The position numbers and the translations under genes were made by a program. Below the pieces are notes generated by a model. That model ran no database searches and was not told the DNA's origin. It worked only from the letters and a program-made list of their open reading frames with translations. Below are positions 62,465 through 64,000 of a DNA stretch of 64,000 nt, in pieces. The first letter of the stretch is position 1, and each line of letters begins with the position of its first letter. Origin of the DNA: Paulinella micropora (Eukaryota > Cercozoa > Imbricatea > Euglyphida > Paulinellidae); assembly GCA_019918135.1 (NCBI GenBank), contig WBZZ01005557.1, positions 153,501 through 217,500 on the forward strand, read 5' to 3'.

Positions 62465-62657
62465 TGTTCAAGAGACATATTAATATAATTAACCGGATAG
62501 TCAGTCTGTGCCATGTAATGTCTGTCGTTAGAGCCATTACGTACGTCACTGGCCGGCATAGTATATAATCGGGCCGTTCCCCTGGCGCACTTTTCTCAAT
62601 AAAGTATCTACTGTAGGACACAACAAGTATACTGCAGATTATTAAGTTAGTCTCACA
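62465..62657 (+). repeat. Copia 2 3' LTR
   Basis: Begins TGTTCAAGAG, ends GTTAGTCTCACA. Shares ATAATCGGGCCGTTCCCC and AATAAAGTATCTACTGTAGG with the 5' LTR; indels near its start and at about 62512. Confidence 0.88.
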
Positions 62658-62876
62658 TTGAATAGTTGTATACAAACTCACAATTATCACCTGCACTATG
62701 ACTGGTGTGCGTACAGCGCTTTTAGTTTGTAGCCACGTGTAGCTCAGATTTAGCCGAACTCCACTGGAGACGTAGGGTAACTCACTTGCGCTTGCTTATC
62801 TATCTGATATAGTTGTTAGTTGCGGATGGTGATAGGACACTGACTAGTAAGGGAGTCTAATTAAGGGTGACCATTG
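62658..62876 (+). other. Interior of foldback element 1, right of copia 2
   Basis: Starts with TTGAA, the right target copy, and continues the sequence shared with 46.8 kb (GTTGTATACAAACTCACAAT). No open frame of note. Confidence 0.5.
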
Positions 62877-63066
62877 GACATTAATTAGACACTTTCTCCT
62901 CAGTTATGTCACTTATTTATATTACTTAATTATCAGTTAGTCAGTAGTAATTGTTTCTGTTATTAGTATTATTAGTTGTTAATACAGTCAATTATCCTGG
63001 TACTGGTGTCACCAGCTTTTTACCATTACACTTTTTACATATATCCGTGCGTTACGTGTGTCAATT
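62877..63066 (-). repeat. Right arm of foldback element 1 (190 bp)
   Basis: Inverted to 53301-53490 and to 63280-63462. Key blocks: TTAATTAGACACTTTC, CTGGTACTGGTGTCACCAG and CTTTTTACC. Confidence 0.7.
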
Positions 63067-63279
63067 CTGGAAGGTACATCTTTTGTGTGACGTCTGCAGT
63101 TAGACTGGCGGGAATTGCTTTAGTATTGTTAAATTCTTCAAGGTTGGAAGTCGCAAGCCGGTAGGAGGGGGACGCCCCGAGTGATGGTCGAAGACGGGTA
63201 GAAATTGCGGGGGTTTTTGTTCATTGAAAAATTCCCGCAAGTTTAACTACCGAAGTCAAAAGATGTATTGTTCCCAGAA
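63067..63279. other. Spacer between foldback arms; contains an imperfect hairpin
   Basis: TTGCGGG near 63206 pairs with CCCGCAA near 63235 across a T/A-rich loop. No gene. Confidence 0.4.
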
Positions 63280-63462
63280 ACTGCCCCACGTAACGCACTG
63301 ATATGGGCTGGTGCCCCCAGTACCAGAACAAGTACTAAAAAGGACTGCATTTATAACTAATAATACTTATTGTAACGACTAGTACGGACTACTACTAACG
63401 GATACGTAAAGTGATAATGGACAGTACTGAGAAGAAAGTGTCTAATTACGTTTGTCCAATGC
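63280..63462 (+). repeat. Arm of a second foldback element
   Basis: Direct relative of 53301-53490 (GATATGGGCTGGTGCC, CAGTACCAGAACAAGTACT, GTGTCTAATTA). Its partner would lie beyond the window end, or it pairs with 62877-63066. Confidence 0.6.
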
Positions 63463-63740
63463 ACCTAGGCAACTTCCTAAGGAAACTGACCTTCTATTCG
63501 CGAACCTTCTATTTCTGGCACAACCTTAAAATTTTAACGACTCTAAGACGATGAATATTACATATTATCACTTAATAAGTTTTTCTGTAATTTCTTTGAA
63601 GTGACTGTGACTAGTTATTGGATATGACAGGGAGTTCGTTTTGCAATAAAACTTGCTGTAAGCGGAAAGGGACTCTGAGGACCGCAACAAGGTTCAAGAG
63701 GAAAAGAGAAAGGGTGTGGGGGTGGGCGTGGGGGTGGGGG

Positions 63741-63774
<34 letters not shown>

Positions 63775-64000
63775 GAGTGAACAGAAAGTGACAAAGGGGA
63801 AGAAAAGTAGATGTACTAAAAATATGGTAGTCTGGACGGACACAATGAAGAAAAGAAACTTAAAGTAGGAAAAAGGAAGCAAAGGTAACGAAATGACGGG
63901 AATGCATGTAGAACCCATGGAAAAAGACAAGCCTCTAACTTAAATTGACTGCAGTGGAGAGTCTGTACAATTGACAGGCATACCAAGAATAGTACAACCA
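63463..64000. other. No gene; includes long G run
   Basis: No frame beyond simple repeat. G run at 63743-63772 preceded by several GGGG blocks from about 63710, and mixed purine-rich sequence after it. Confidence 0.6.

Larger units (their letters stand above)
53609..62657 (+). mobile_element. Copia element 2: full-length Ty1/copia, decayed
   Basis: 9.05 kb between two LTRs of about 192 bp (TG...CA). Order: Gag, long spacer, protease, integrase, RT, RNase H, the copia order. Many frameshifts and an integrase deletion make it inactive. The LTR pair differs by several indels and substitutions, so it is older than the gypsy element. Confidence 0.9.

Overview
This window is nuclear DNA of a microbial eukaryote that I cannot name, probably a protist or alga. 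The evidence is spliced host genes with very short GT-AG introns (about 44-107 nt, plus a few longer ones), tRNA-derived SINEs, Ty3/gypsy and Ty1/copia retrotransposons, abundant microsatellites, and an AT-rich block of virus-type genes. Nothing supports a bacterial or organellar origin. Most of the window is mobile DNA; few host genes can be recognised.

Layout. (1) 1-13.1 kb is a nest of SINE-like repeats (families A to G here). Nearly every copy ends in an (ATT)n tail, and the next copy begins inside the previous tail. Family A has a tRNA-like head with A and B boxes. (2) 13.6-16.4 kb, minus strand, is the best host gene: a multi-exon OTU1/YOD1-type deubiquitinase whose C-terminus carries two RanBP2-type zinc fingers, the second split by an intron holding a family B repeat. 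(3) 16.4-20.3 kb is mostly simple repeats, with one AT-rich coiled-coil reading frame. (4) 20.3-31.4 kb is a small-exon host gene split by a complete Ty3/gypsy element (20817-31211) with TG...CA LTRs and a 4-bp GCGA duplication. (5) 31.5-37.7 kb is an AT-rich cluster resembling an integrated Polinton-like virus, virophage or giant-virus fragment: a DDE integrase, a lysine/acid-rich protein, a long phage-like fibre with a C-terminal S74 chaperone (broken by three lesions), a small two-helix membrane protein, a small secreted protein and an unknown protein.

(6) 38.4-39.35 kb is a truncated copia RT/RNase H on the minus strand. (7) 41.4-46.7 kb, minus strand, is a frame-broken element with a Gag-like CCHC knuckle and a possible retropepsin motif, but no reverse transcriptase I can recognise. 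(8) 47.4-48.4 kb is an unidentified host-like gene. (9) 49.06-52.45 kb is a decayed copia element bordered by a long (GAA)n tract. (10) 52.9-63.07 kb holds foldback or MITE-like inverted repeats, one interrupted by a second complete but decayed copia element (53609-62657). The end of the window holds a second foldback arm and a long G run.

How the parts relate: the layers record successive insertions. The gypsy element sits in a host exon; its LTRs differ at about 2 percent of positions, so it is fairly young. The virus-like cluster lies directly downstream of that broken gene. Copia 2 sits inside a foldback element, and a short inverted copy of its target at 46.8 kb shows the unoccupied site. 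Exon models, family names and evolutionary order are my reading of the sequence; no database search was possible.
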